Source of the DNA: Corylus avellana
Taxonomy: Eukaryota > Streptophyta > Magnoliopsida > Fagales > Betulaceae
DNA: 64,000 nucleotides
NCBI RefSeq assembly: GCF_901000735.1
Contig: NC_081542.1
Span: 22,459,093 to 22,523,092 of the forward strand
Reading direction: 5' to 3'
Shown piece by piece: positions 36,301 through 47,850 of the stretch. Every line of letters begins with the position of its first letter. Within the stretch, counting starts at the first letter, position 1. Made by a program: the position numbers and the translations under genes. The notes below the pieces were generated by a model, which was not told the DNA's origin, ran no database searches, and worked only from the letters and a program-made list of their open reading frames with translations.

Positions 36301-37440
36301 TGAACCTTTTGATTTCTCTGCAAACAATAAAACACAAACCAACAAACAAACGCAACAAAGTCAAATGCAAATTGAAAATTATTGATTAATACTCTTACAT
36401 TTCTTTGTAGAAACAAAAAATAAGACCTCAAACATAGAGTACCATACATGGCTTCAATGTGGCAGGTATTGTTCTCAAATTGGCAATTGCAAGTAATGTT
36501 CTTCACAGAATCGGCCGGCGGCTCCGGTGACATAACTCCGACCGTTTCCAATGTGCAAGTGGTGGGATTAAACTCCCAGTCAGTAGCCCCCATTGTCTTG
36601 GCAATTTGCTCAAGAGCATCCACTGAAATACAAGCACATAAACTAACTTATAATTTCATACCTCGAAGTTAGTGATGCATGTTAAATCAATATTTAAAAT
36701 AACATTATAACACTATTTTTCCGTGTGTGCTCAAATTCTCTATCAACAAATAATGTCCGATACGTGAAATATTTAACAAAAATATTAAAGACAAACTAAA
36801 CTCTTGTTGTACCGTGCACAATAATGATGTATAATATGGAATGGAAAAGAAAAAGATCAAGAGAGAGTTGAAGCATAGATTTACGTGATTCGGCAATGTG
36901 CTTACTTTTACAGATAGTGCGTCTGTATTTTTTTATTAATGATTCAGGGTTACAACATAACATATAATACAACCACTAGCGTTCTAACATGAGCTACTAA
37001 TTCTAACAACTCTGATGTTAGATTATTACTTATCCTAAAAGTTGAACTAATATGAAATTATCAATTTAATTAAATTAATATTTTGGCCATGAAATTAGTA
37101 GGTTAATATGAACTGCAATAAGCATGTGATGAGTGGAGAGAGTGAAGAAATGTTTTTGCCTTTCACCATGAGGGAATATATACATATTCTTATTCCTAAA
37201 ACAGCTATAAAGTGAAACATGTTACTGGAAATTAGAATTTTGCCCATTAACAAAATTATTATATTAGAGGAGTGATTTAAAAATTAGAATTTCATCGAGC
37301 TCTCAATCAAAAAAGAAAAAGGGAAATAAGAATTTCATCATACCTTCATCTTGAGGCACAATAGCAGTAGCAAATCTTTGTGTGCTCAAGCAACTCAGGG
37401 CTACAACCAAAACAAAGAGTGCATGTTTGAGGAAGAACAT
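27343..37440 (-). CDS. Receptor gene B: LRR-malectin receptor-like kinase (LRR-VIII-2), complete
   Basis: Plasma-membrane Ser/Thr kinase with 24 exons: 37344-37440, 36448-36622, 36246-36317, 36090-36158, 35934-36005, 35544-35615, 35379-35450, 35219-35290, 35039-35110, 34853-34924, 34685-34756, 34070-34138, 33884-33949, 33278-33337, 33097-33144, 32729-32772, 31574-31950, 30997-31192, 30425-30565, 29175-29293, 28865-29075, 28516-28753, 28241-28391, 27343-27735. Phases join without a break into 1009 codons plus stop. Domains: signal peptide 1-26; LRRs about 90-370; malectin about 402-592 (YINCGGDD); transmembrane about 605-627; kinase from about 665 with GEGGFG at 670, Lys 691, Glu 707, HRD 787-789, DFG 807, APE 833-835. 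All catalytic residues are present, so it is an RD kinase. Relatives include Arabidopsis RFK1 and At1g53430. The ligand is unknown. Confidence 0.92.
29480..29700. mobile_element. Retroelement-like motif block in gene B intron 19
   Basis: Contains AAATAAATAAATGAGACAAG and ACGTGGTTCGGTATGTGACC followed by TACATCCACAG, related to the insertion in gene A intron 17. Borders are approximate. Confidence 0.35.
32245..32418. repeat. Exact 87-bp tandem duplication in gene B intron 16
   Basis: The block beginning GATTGCAACCCAGATGCATA at 32245 repeats in full at 32332 and ends ACTAGTT. The intron borders are not affected, so it should be neutral. It may be a length polymorphism. Confidence 0.9.
36840..36930. 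mobile_element. Retroelement-like motif in gene B intron 1
   Basis: ACGTGATTCGGCAATGTGCT followed by TACTTTTACAG, a diverged form of the motif in the other receptor introns. The same sequence is in gene C near 43680-43750. Only a short core is recognisable. Confidence 0.3.
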
Positions 37441-37920
37441 GTCTGGAACCCCACAAAAGAATTCCAAGCTCTCTTTCGATCTGTCAGAGAATTCCCATAT
37501 CTGTACTCTTTGTTTGTACATTAAATCAAGTTGGCTGCATGCAAAAGTAGAAGATGAAAAGTCAAATATCGTGAAATATTGAAAATGAATTTGCAAACAT
37601 TAAATGAATTCGCACATATTCGTTGCCCGCCACTGACCTTTTATGGTTGTTGTTTTGTACTTCTCATGTTATTTTACTTTTTTGAGAGAGAGACATTTGT
37701 ACTTACAAAATTACAAGTAGCCAGGCACGTACGGACAATTAGTCAGGCATAACCAATAATGTTCATGCGCCAATTTCCTTGACCATTTTGCATAATTGTC
37801 AAAAGTTATTACTTTTGACTAGCCAAACTATTCGAGAAGAGATGGTGTGAAATATATATATATAACAAAGACAGCTCTATACACATTAAATTTAATGTTC
37901 CTCACTTGTTATGTCATATC

Positions 37921-38093
37921 CAGAGACGGATTTAGGGACCGGCAGTGGCCTTGGTCCCCCCAAATTACAAGAAAAAAAAAAAGATTTTAAGGTAAAAAGA
38001 TAATAATTTAAAGTATTTTTTGCCAATTGATCCCTCCCCAAATTTTTTTTGACCCTGGGTCCACCCCCAAATTCAAAGCTGGCTCCGTCCTTG
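37921..38093. mobile_element. hAT-type MITE with perfect 8-bp target duplication
   Basis: 173 bp, flanked on both sides by GTCATATC (37913-37920 and 38094-38101). The ends are inverted: CAGAGACGGA on the left and, as reverse complement, CAAGGACGGAGCCAG on the right. An 8-bp duplication and CA-starting ends fit the hAT superfamily. A second copy, created by the segmental duplication, lies at 44743-44915. Confidence 0.85.
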
Positions 38094-38154
38094 GTCATAT
38101 CCTAAAGATTCAGAAGGGCTTCAAACGGATACTTGGGTTTTGGATGCTTCAAAG

Positions 38155-38580
38155 CCTCTAAGAGCATTATTATTAGTAATTTCACCAAATTTTACTCATT
38201 AAAATAGTTAAAAGTACATTTTTTATTTATTTTAATTACTCAATTTTTTAAAGCACCCCCAACAACTTCACTATTTTAATTATCAACTTTCACTATTCCG
38301 TTTAAATATTCTTTTTCAAAGACTTCTTTATGTTTTTTTTTTTTTTTTTTTTTTTTTTTAACTATTTTTAAAGAATAGGGAAATAGAGAAATTTTGTATT
38401 ATTTCTTATTCATTTGGTGAGTGAATAGTACTCACTATCTTTAATAAGTACTATTCATTCACCAAACCAAGATCGTTATTTTGGTGAGGCCGTTGGGGAG
38501 TGTTTTTTTTTATAATTTTTAGTGATTTGGCACACCAAAATAACAAAAAAAAACTAGTCTAGTGAGGCTGCAAAGAATGC
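38155..38580. mobile_element. MITE-like block with internal hairpin
   Basis: Begins near TAAGAGCATT and ends near AGAATGCT, loosely inverted. The inside holds an inverted repeat TTTGGTGAGTGAATAGTACT ... AGTACTATTCATTCACCAAA at about 38412-38466, and a long poly-T (38333-38359) that is much shorter in the duplicate near 45150. Family uncertain. Confidence 0.45.
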
Positions 38581-39064
38581 TATGATAAGGGAATGATAGG
38601 GACTTGTTGGATTTACTAGGGGAAAAAGAAAAAGAAAAAGAAAAAGAAAGAAAAGAAGAAGATGCATTTCATTGTATCAATTTGGCATAATAAAATTAAT
38701 TGGTCATAGTAATATGATCACAGCACGTCTCTTGGCTGTATTTGGACAACATAAGGTAGTTAGCCCTGCGATTTTTGACCATAGAAATTGAGTGATGTCC
38801 TAGTCGCCGACAAACTGTGGAAAGCGACCAATTATGCCAAAACTGAAAGCATTGAGGTCCTACCTATCTGATTGAGTGGTAAGCTAATCATTCAAGAGAG
38901 TTTGAGGGTTATTGGAAGACCTAATTATTAACGGGCTTCAAAGGCCCATACATTGAAGAATTAAGCAAACTTCGACGAGCATCGGAACCCATGAGTTGTT
39001 GGGGTCCAAGTGCCTATGACCCGACTAGTTGCCAAAGCCCAAGCACACCTTCACCTGGTGTAGC

Positions 39065-39230
39065 ACGAGTAATGATTAAGAGAACACTGAGATGCATGAA
39101 TAGTGTGCACGCTAGTGCTTATATATTATAAAATATTATTTAAACAGTAAAAAAAAAAATAATAATAATATACGAACACTGGCGTGCACATTGTTCATGC
39201 ACGCTAGTGTTCTTTTAATCACTACTCGGT
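39065..39230. mobile_element. Short MITE with about 55-bp inverted arms and a 9-bp target-like duplication
   Basis: The left arm GAGTAATGATTAAGAGAACA and the reverse complement of the right arm, GAGTAGTGATTAAAAGAACA, pair over about 55 bp with an A/T-rich centre. The flanks read GTGTAGCAC and GTATAGCAC (8 of 9 identical). Nine-base duplications are typical of Mutator-like elements. The duplicate is at 45874-46035. Confidence 0.65.
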
Positions 39231-39739
39231 ATAGCACCTAGCTAGCAGTTGATTCCTCTCCTGCCACTACTAGCTTAACTAACCGTTTGTCCACGCCAAA
39301 CAGCCCTTCCCAACAAACCTAGGAGAATGAATCTCCGCGTTAGTAACAACTTATTGGTGAGAATGGCCTATATAAAGAAAGTAAGGATATAATCATTTAG
39401 TTATGTAATTCTAATTCTAACTAAACTCTTCACTAACATGAGTGTCAGAGCGACTCTACCGGATTCCACTAATGAACCCTTCTAACCTTTTATTTTTTGA
39501 TCTTTCACAGATATCCTCTCTAACAAGCGGCTTAAAGTCTCAGTAGTCATTGCAAAGTAATGCTATACATAGGACTCGTGTATCCGTCCGCTCGTCAGTG
39601 CACCATCATAAATGATGGCAGAAATCTGTAGTAAAGGCATTTCATGCGTTTCTCAGTTTAATTCCATACTTTAAAGAAAAAAGTGCATTTTTCAAAAAGA
39701 AAAATCTGACTATAATGCATTAACAGTCTCGGTAAAGCA

Positions 39740-39839
39740 NNNNNNNNNNNNNNNNNNNNNNNNNNNNNNNNNNNNNNNNNNNNNNNNNNNNNNNNNNNNN
39801 NNNNNNNNNNNNNNNNNNNNNNNNNNNNNNNNNNNNNNN
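39740..39839. other. Assembly gap (100 N) at the duplication junction
   Basis: Exactly 100 N. To its left is the upstream end of the first duplicate, to its right the truncated start of the second. Confidence 0.98.
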
Positions 39840-39955
39840 CCTGAAACCCCTCCCCCCCCTCCCCAACCCTCTCTTTTCCAAAGAACATCTTGATGCATTT
39901 AATTCCAAATACATAATTTTGGGCCAAATTAGAGAAGACAAGAAAAGAAACTTAC

Positions 39956-42900
39956 AAGCCACTTTCTTGCGAAGAACTTCGAAACAAGTTTAAGTTCAGA
40001 CCGCTGGTGAAACAAAATTTTGAAAAATAGAAAGTGAAATAAATATTAGTACTTGATTTCACCTTATTGTAGTATAAAAGGTGAAATTAAACAGATGATG
40101 ATATTAACAAAGAAGGAATAATTTTTCTTTACTGACGAGGGGTTGCAAGCAGGCTGCTCTATGCTTTGCCTTGTGAAGTTATTGTACGAGAGATCCCTGC
40201 ATTCCCAAAAGAGGAAAAAAAAAAATACTTCAATCTTCTTAAAATGATGGATTTCTATTCATAAAGAGTGTCAATTCTTATTGTAACTCTGAATTTGAGA
40301 AGTGTCCCTCTACAATTTCTTTTTTAGATTTCAGAATTATTCTTAAAAGCAATATCAGAAGTCTTCTTAATATGGTATGATCCGCGTATCTTTCGATTCA
40401 TTAATTTTGTTTACATTATGGTTTTGCATATTTTTAGTAACCATCATCCTTATAATGTATCCATACAAGTTTCCCACACGGCTACCTGACATTGGCAGTG
40501 CATTCAATATGGTAACTGCTTTGCTATTTAACACTAGCAAGTAGAATATCTAATGCTCCGATTTCCACCAAATGTTGTGACACTTTCATATATCTCCAAA
40601 GTAGTAACTTCAAGCCTCATTTTCAGTGAGAGTTGACAAATCAAGACATATACAAAGATAAACCATAGCCAACAACTGTACATTAAAGAACAGAAGAATA
40701 ACAATTTCCCAACCAAATAGAAGATTTAAAAGATTAGGCATCCGAGATGAGAAACATACACGTTAGTTCCTTTGATCAAGATTGACTCCGGAACATTTCC
40801 ACTAAGCAAGTTGCTGCTTAAGAAACTGATGAAATACACGTCACACAACTAGTATGTTAATGTTAATAATAGGACATGATTAAGGGTTTGATCACATCGC
40901 AAAAGTCTGCATTCATAAAACTAGAATGTCAATATCATAACTTACATGAACTTTATACTTGCTGTGCTTATAGCAGTGGGTAGTTCTCCACTTAACTTGT
41001 TAAAACTGAGATCCCTGTGCAAAATCACAACATAAAAGCATATCTTCGTATCTTAGTCCCAAAATACATGTAGTAATCCACTGTTGTAATATGAAGAGTT
41101 AGAAATCTAGATAAGTCATTTTTGAAATCTAATGTTTGTATATGTAAGTAAACCAAGCACCATAAAGAAGCAATAGTAGGGAAGAATATATTAACTATAA
41201 AACATGGAACCTCTGATTTTGAAGGATCAAAGCTAACCCTAATCACTCCTTTCTCCACCCATTGTGCCCAATGCAGGCCATCCTTGGCCAGGTTCCTGAG
41301 TCTTAAACTTTTTCATAATCTCGTTACCTCATCAGAAACTAAATTATGCTTCTTAGAGATAATGATATTTATTTATATATTTTTTTTATTGAGATAGCTA
41401 GATATCAAATACATTAAAATGAATTACAATAGGATTCCTATGAAAACATAATGGAAAAAAGAATACAATATTTGTATAAAAAGACCACAAGTTTTGTCCT
41501 TACAGAATCCGTAGATGATTCATTGTCCAGATGTAATCAGGGATTTCACCAGAAATATTACAGTTCCTCAAAATTCTAAAAGACCAAAAAGGACCAAGTC
41601 AATTATGATAGTAATATTATAGATAAATACATGCATTTATGAACATATAATAAACTAAGCATTCGACATACATTCTTGTAAGGCCTGTCATGTTTCCCAA
41701 ATCTGGAAAAGACTGGATTGTCCCATTTATGTCACTAATCCTCCTGTATGTAAAGATAAAATTAAGAACACAATCCTTCAAGCACAACCATATAATTCAT
41801 CAATTATTATAAACATTTATGTCACTTAAACAGAATGGTCAAGAATATATTTACTCACAAATCTGTTAACTTTTCCAAAACTGAAATGGATAATGGTATG
41901 GGCCCTTTGAGTCCACTAGCAATCATTTCTCTGCATTGAATAGAAAGAAAACAATCATGAGAAATTAACAAGCCTCAATTATGCTACTTTTATCAAACCC
42001 TAAAAGGCATTCAGTATTTTGAAAGCTCAGGAGCTTACAGTCTCTTAAGTTGTTTCCAGTTCTGAATAAAATCTGGTATTGTTCCATTTAAGTTGTTATC
42101 ATTCACGCGGCTGCAAGGTGCAGTAAAATGGCATCGATTCTACAATGTCAGCATGAGTTTATATGTTTGGTGAAGTATCATACTACAGAAAAGCTTACAA
42201 ATCTGTCAAGTTTTCCAGCCCACCAAGTTCCTCTGGCAAATTCCCACTCAAATTATTGGAGGATAGCATCCTGTGAGTACAAGTATTAGAGCAAAATAGA
42301 CAAATCAACATTCGAAAAAAAAAAAGGTCATCCATCTCAAAAAGGAAGTTACAAGGTGACTCACAAAGTTTCCAAGTTAACTAACTTCCCAAGTTCTGAA
42401 GGGATTGTTCCAGAAAATTGATTTGCTTCAAGACTCCTAAGAAAAGAGTTTGCCATTCAGTTTGTCAGCAAGTTCTTCTGTACACACGCTGAGAATATTG
42501 TGTTTCATGGAAAGTGTGTTCAAGAGTGATTGAAGCAAAGCAATTGCATGCTTCTTAATTCCAGAGAGGAAACTCTTACAATTGAAACAGCACAGCAAAA
42601 ATGGGGAACAATAATAAGCATACACGGACCCAATTGCCCATATCATATGCTAAAAGTTATATAACAATCTAACCTCCCAAACTTCAAGGACCAAAATGGC
42701 AACATCATTCTCCAAGACATAATTTTGGTTAAAAAAAAAAAGTAAAAAAGCTTACAAGTATGTGAGATTGCTGAAGTTACCCAAGTCCTTTGGTATCTCC
42801 CCTGACAACCGGTTTCCAAGAACAGAGCTGCATTATAATGGTTATTTATAGTTAATTGATCAAAGAATTCAATGCTCTCTATATGCTTGAGAAGAAAATA

Positions 42901-44262
42901 ATAATGCTTACATAGACTTCAATGCCATTGAAGCCCATTGGATTGGAATTGACCCACTTAGATAGTTGTAAGCAAAATCACTGCCAATAAAAACATGGGT
43001 TTAGTTTTTGGTTTTCCTGGCAACCAAAACAGAAAATTAATAGCTGCATTTTTTAAATGAAGCTTACATCTTTTGGAGGTAAGGGAGCTGAACCAGCTCA
43101 GGTGGAAGTACACCTGGCAGACTGAACCTTTTGATTTCTCTGCAAACAATAAAACACAAACCAACAAACAAACGCAACAAAGTCAAATGCAAATTGAAAA
43201 TTATTGATTAATACTCTTACATTTCTTTGTAGAAACAAAAAATAAGACCTCAAACATAGAGTACCATACATGGCTTCAATGTGGCAGGTATTGTTCTCAA
43301 ATTGGCAATTGCAAGTAATGTTCTTCACAGAATCGGCCGGCGGCTCCAGTGACATAACTCCGACCGTTTCCAATGTGCAAGTGGTGGGATTAAACTCCCA
43401 GTCAGTAGCCCCCATTGTCTTGGCAATTTGCTCAAGAGCATCCACTGAAATACAAGCACATAAACTAACTTATAATTTCATACCTCGAAGTTAGTGATGC
43501 ATGTTAAATCAATATTTAAAATAACATTATAACACTATTTTTCCGTGTGTGCTCAAATTCTCTATCAACAAATAATGTCCGATACGTGAAATATTTAACA
43601 AAAATATTAAAGACAAACTAAACTCTTGTTGTACCGTGCACAATAATGATGTATAATATGGAATGAAAAAGAAAAAGATCAAGAGAGAGTTGAAGCATAG
43701 ATTTACGTGATTCGGCAATGTGCTTACTTTTACAGATAGTGCGTCTGTATTTTTTTATTAATGATTCAGGGTTACAACATAACATATAATACAACCACTA
43801 GCGTTCTAACATGAGCTACTAGTTCTAACAACTCTGATGTTAGATTATTACTTATCCTAAAAGTTGAACTAATATGAAATTATGAATTTAATTAAATTAA
43901 TATTTTGGCCATGAAATTAGTAGGTTAATATGAACTGCAATAAGCATGTGATGAGTGGAGAGAGTGAAGAAATGTTTTTGCCTTTCACCATGAGGGAATA
44001 TATACATATTCTTATTCCTAAAACAGCTATAAAGTGAAACATGTTACTGGAAATTAGAATTTTGCCCATTAACAAAATTATTATATTAGAGGAGTGATTT
44101 AAAAATTAGAATTTCATCGAGCTCTCAATCAAAAAAGAAAAAGGGAAATAAGAATTTCATCATACCTTCATCTTGAGGCACAATAGCAGTAGCAAATCTT
44201 TGTGTGCTCAAGCAACTCAGGGCTACAACCAAAACAAAGAGTGCATGTTTGAGGAAGAACAT
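39956..44262 (-). pseudogene. Receptor gene C: partial copy of gene B (exons 1-15 only)
   Basis: Exons 44166-44262, 43270-43444, 43068-43139, 42912-42980, 42756-42827, 42365-42436, 42199-42270, 42039-42110, 41859-41930, 41672-41743, 41504-41575, 40946-41014, 40760-40825, 40137-40196, 39956-40003. They keep the signal peptide and all LRR exons, all open. The signal-peptide exon is identical to B and exon 2 differs by one residue (MSPEPP in B, MSLEPP here). The malectin, transmembrane and kinase exons are absent because the sequence hits the 100-N gap. It is listed as a pseudogene because it is incomplete as assembled. It may be a real tandem paralogue with its 3' end unassembled, or the second haplotype of gene B placed in series. 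Confidence 0.8.
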
Positions 44263-44742
44263 GTCTGGAACCCCACAAAAGAATTCCAAGCTCTCTTTCG
44301 ATCTGTCAGAGAATTCCCATATCTGTACTCTTTGTTTGTACATTAAATCAAGTTGGCTGCATGCAAAAGTAGAAGATGAAAAGTCAAATATCGTGAAATA
44401 TTGAAAATGAATTTGCAAACATTAAATGAATTCGCACATATTCGTTGCCCGCCACTGACCTTTTATGGTTGTTGTTTTGTACTTCTCATGTTATTTTACT
44501 TTTTTGAGAGAGAGACATTTGTACTTACAAAATTACAAGTAGCCAGGCACGTACGGACAATTAGTCAGGCATAACCAATAATGTTCATGCGCCAATTTCC
44601 TTGACCATTTTGCATAATTGTCAAAAGTTATTACTTTTGACTAGCCAAACTATTCGAGAAGAGATGGTGTGAAATATATATATATAACAAAGACAGCTCT
44701 ATACACATTAAATTTAATGTTCCTCACTTGTTATGTCATATC

Positions 44743-44915
44743 CAGAGACGGATTTAGGGACCGGCAGTGGCCTTGGTCCCCCCAAATTACAAGAAAAAAA
44801 AAAAGATTTTAAGGTAAAAAGATAATAATTTAAAGTATTTTTTGCCAATTGATCCCTCCCCAAATTTTTTTTGACCCTGGGTCCACCCCCAAATTCAAAG
44901 CTGGCTCCGTCCTTG
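44743..44915. mobile_element. hAT-type MITE, duplicate of 37921-38093
   Basis: Same ends and the same GTCATATC target duplication. It came with the segmental copy and is not an independent insertion. Confidence 0.85.
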
Positions 44916-45873
44916 GTCATATCCTAAAGATTCAGAAGGGCTTCAAACGGATACTTGGGTTTTGGATGCTTCAAAGCCTCTAAGAGCATTATTATTAGTA
45001 ATTTCACCAAATTTTACTCATTAAAATAGTTAAAAGTACATTTTTTATTTATTTTAATTACTCAATTTTTTAAAGCACCCCCAACAACTTCACTATTTTA
45101 ATTATCAACTTTCACTATTCCGTTTAAATATTCTTTTTCAAAGACTTCTTTTTTTAAAAACTATTTTTAAAGAAAAGGGAAAGAGAGAAATTTTGTATTA
45201 TTTCTTATTCATTTGGTGAGTGAATAGTACTCACTATCTTTAATAAGTACTATTCATTCACCAAACCAAAATTGTTATTTTGGTGAGGCTGTTGGAGAGT
45301 GTTTTTTTTTTTGTTGTAATTTTTAGTGATTTGGCACACCAAAATAACAAAAAAAACTAGTCTAATGAGGCTGCAAAGAATGCTCTTATAAGGGAATGCT
45401 AGGGACTTGTTGGATTTACTGGGGGAAAAAGAAAAAGAAAAAGAAAAAGAAAGAAAAGAAGAAGATGCATTTCATTGTATCAATTTGGAATAATTAAATT
45501 AATTGGTCATAGTAATATGATCACAGCACGTCTCTTGGCTGTATTTGGACAACATAATTAAGGTAGTTAGCCCTGCGATTTTTGACCATAGAAATTGAGT
45601 GATGTCCTAGTCGCCTACAAACTGTGGAAAGCGACCAATTATGCCAAAACTGAAAGCATTGAGGTCCTACCTATCTGATTGATTGGTAAGCTAATCATTC
45701 AAGAGAATTTGAGGGTTATTGGAAGACCTAATTATTAACGGGCTTCAAAGGCCCATACATTGAAGAATTAAGCAAACTTCAATGAGCATTGGAACCCATG
45801 AGTTGTTGGGGTCCAAGTGCCTATGACCCGACTAGTTGCCAAAGCCCAAGCACACCTTCACCTGGTGTAGCAC

Positions 45874-46035
45874 GAGTAGTGATTAAAAGAACACTGACAT
45901 GCATGAATAGTGTGCACGCTAGTGCTTATATATTATAAAATATTATTTAAACAATAAAAAAAAAAATAATAATAATATACGAACACTGGTGTGCACATTG
46001 TTCATGCACGCCAGTGTTCTCTTAATCACTACTCG
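45874..46035. mobile_element. Short inverted-arm MITE, duplicate of 39065-39230
   Basis: The same element carried by the segmental copy. Small base changes make its two arms slightly more alike (GAGTAGTGATTAAAAGAACA on the left here). Confidence 0.6.
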
Positions 46036-46546
46036 GTATAGCACCTAGCTAGCAGTTGATTCCTCTCCTGCCACTACTAGCTTAACTAACCGTTTGTCCA
46101 CGCCAAACAGCCCTTCCCAACAAACCTAGGAGAATGAATCTCCGCGTTTTGTAACAACTTATTGGTGAGAATGACCTATATAAAGAAAGTAAGGATATAA
46201 TCATTTAGTTATGTAATTCTAATTCTAACTTAACTCTTCACTAACATGAGAGTCAGAGCGACTCTACCGGATTCCACTAATGAACCCTTCTAACCTTTTA
46301 TTTTTCGATCTTTCACAGATATCCTCTCTAACAAGTGGCTTAAAGTCTCAGTAATCATTGCAAAGTAATGCTATACGTAGGACTCGTGTATCCGTCCGCT
46401 CGTCATTGCACCATCATAAATGATGGCAGAAATCTGTAGTAAAGGCATTTCATGCGTTTCTCAGTTTAATTCCATACTTTAAAGAAAAAAGTGCATTTTT
46501 CAAAAAGAAAAATCTGACTATAATGCATTAACAGTCTCGGTAAAGC

Positions 46547-47850
46547 AGTCAAAAAGAAATTGCATAGAGACATACCTTAATTAACGTGGAAGCAACTCAA
46601 AGCCAAAAAAGATATATACTGTATATATTCTTACTTACTTAAACAATACAAAGATCGACTTTCAAGGAGCCCATGATGAGAGTCGTCGGAGACCCCGCTG
46701 GATTTGTTCTGCAGTTTTTCCGTCTACTTTCATGTAAATATGGCGTCTTCCTGTTTAGTTGTTCTTGAATGAGGAAGTTATAAGAAATGGAAGTTTTTTC
46801 TCTGTAGAAAGCTACTATACGAGTAGAGCAGTTTTTTTTTTTTTCAATACATTGGGTAACTACCCATAAACCAAAAAAAAAAAAAAAAAACCTCCATTAA
46901 TGATAATCAACTTTTTACTTGGAGCCTATATGGCTGCCCACACACTGACACTGCATGGGCATGGAATTGGATCCTAACAGGACCCTCTAGGCCGGGATGA
47001 TAACTTCAATGTCTATAATACTTGGGATCTATTGAAAAATTATAAATAAAAAAATAAAAAATAGATGGGTGATCTCACTAGCGGCCAAACTACCCTCTTA
47101 GAGTATATGTAGAGTGGTGGAACTACCTTATTGGCCAAGGAATCGTTCAACCGCGAACATGCGAATTAGAGTGAGTGGCTCGACACTTTCTATTTTTTTT
47201 TTTTTTTTCTTTTGTTTTTGTTTTAGTTATTATATATATATATATATTAATATATTACCCTAAGTGTATCAATATGATTGGTGTTGAAGCAAGACTCAAA
47301 TGTTTTCCATCAAATTATTGGATGGAAGTTGGGTTTACAAACCTATTTGTGTTTTTTTGGCTTACCACATTGATTTTTCAATTACTTTTTAAATCTCATG
47401 AAGTTATTTGTAATTAAGTGAAACCACATACACTACTCTTTAGAGTGTTTAATGGAATTTGTTTGTTAATATTTTTGTTTTGAGAAAAAAAAGAGTAAAA
47501 ACGGAAAATAAAAATCTTAACAAACAAATATTTAATTTCATTTTTCATTTCCTTTACTATATATAGTCAGTTCAAATCCTATAATATTAGATAAGCAACA
47601 CATATTATTTGTAAAGTTTTCATCATATAACCCTCACTTTGATCCAATTAGGATAATGTTCTACTCACAAATATTTGTTAATTAATTTCTATTTCTAATA
47701 TTTTATTTCTATTTCATGTGATTTTTTTTTTTTTTAAAAAAAAAAAATCAACGGTAGAGATAAGGTTTATCAAGAAAATACACGCCTGTAAAATCCCACA
47801 CGTTCTTCCTCGTCGCATTTCCTTTCAAGGAAAACTTGGTAATCTCCTAA
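46547..47850. other. Intergenic region, includes the SEIPIN promoter
   Basis: No gene seen. Homopolymer runs at 46831-46845, 46875-46890 and 47192-47208, and a TA run at 47232-47247. Bases 47500-47850 precede the SEIPIN start and include an A/T-rich run 47721-47748. An 80-codon frame at 47175 is low complexity. Confidence 0.5.

Larger units (their letters stand above)
32981..39739. repeat. Large duplicated segment, left copy (receptor B 5' half plus upstream flank)
   Basis: This block corresponds to 39840-46546 at about 98-99% identity by eye, including introns, intergenic DNA and nested MITEs. It runs from intron 15 of gene B through the promoter to 2.3 kb upstream. The right edge is the start of a 100-N gap and the other copy begins on the far side of the same gap. 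Confidence 0.95.
37441..39739 (-). promoter_or_regulatory. Upstream region of receptor gene B, with MITEs
   Basis: Holds the gene B promoter, almost identical to that of gene C (44263-46546). No TATA box is assigned. It contains three nonautonomous elements (37921-38093, about 38155-38580, 39065-39230). No other gene is seen. Confidence 0.35.
39840..46546. repeat. Large duplicated segment, right copy
   Basis: Counterpart of 32981-39739. It begins at the gap with CCTGAAACCCCTCCCCCCC, the same point reached at 32981, and ends at GGTAAAGCA (46546), the last bases before the gap in the other copy. So the copies are homologous exactly up to both edges of the gap. Confidence 0.95.

Noticed and set aside
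36448..36672. Plus-strand 74-codon frame opposite receptor exon 2, repeated at 43270
   Set aside because: Antisense shadow of a conserved coding exon.
46860..47170. Possible further SINE near 47 kb
   Set aside because: A poly-A run and a weak box B-like GGTTGAACGATTCC on the minus strand were seen, but no matching box A or family landmarks.
47175..47417. 80-codon frame upstream of SEIPIN
   Set aside because: Starts in a poly-T run (Phe tract); no conserved motif.
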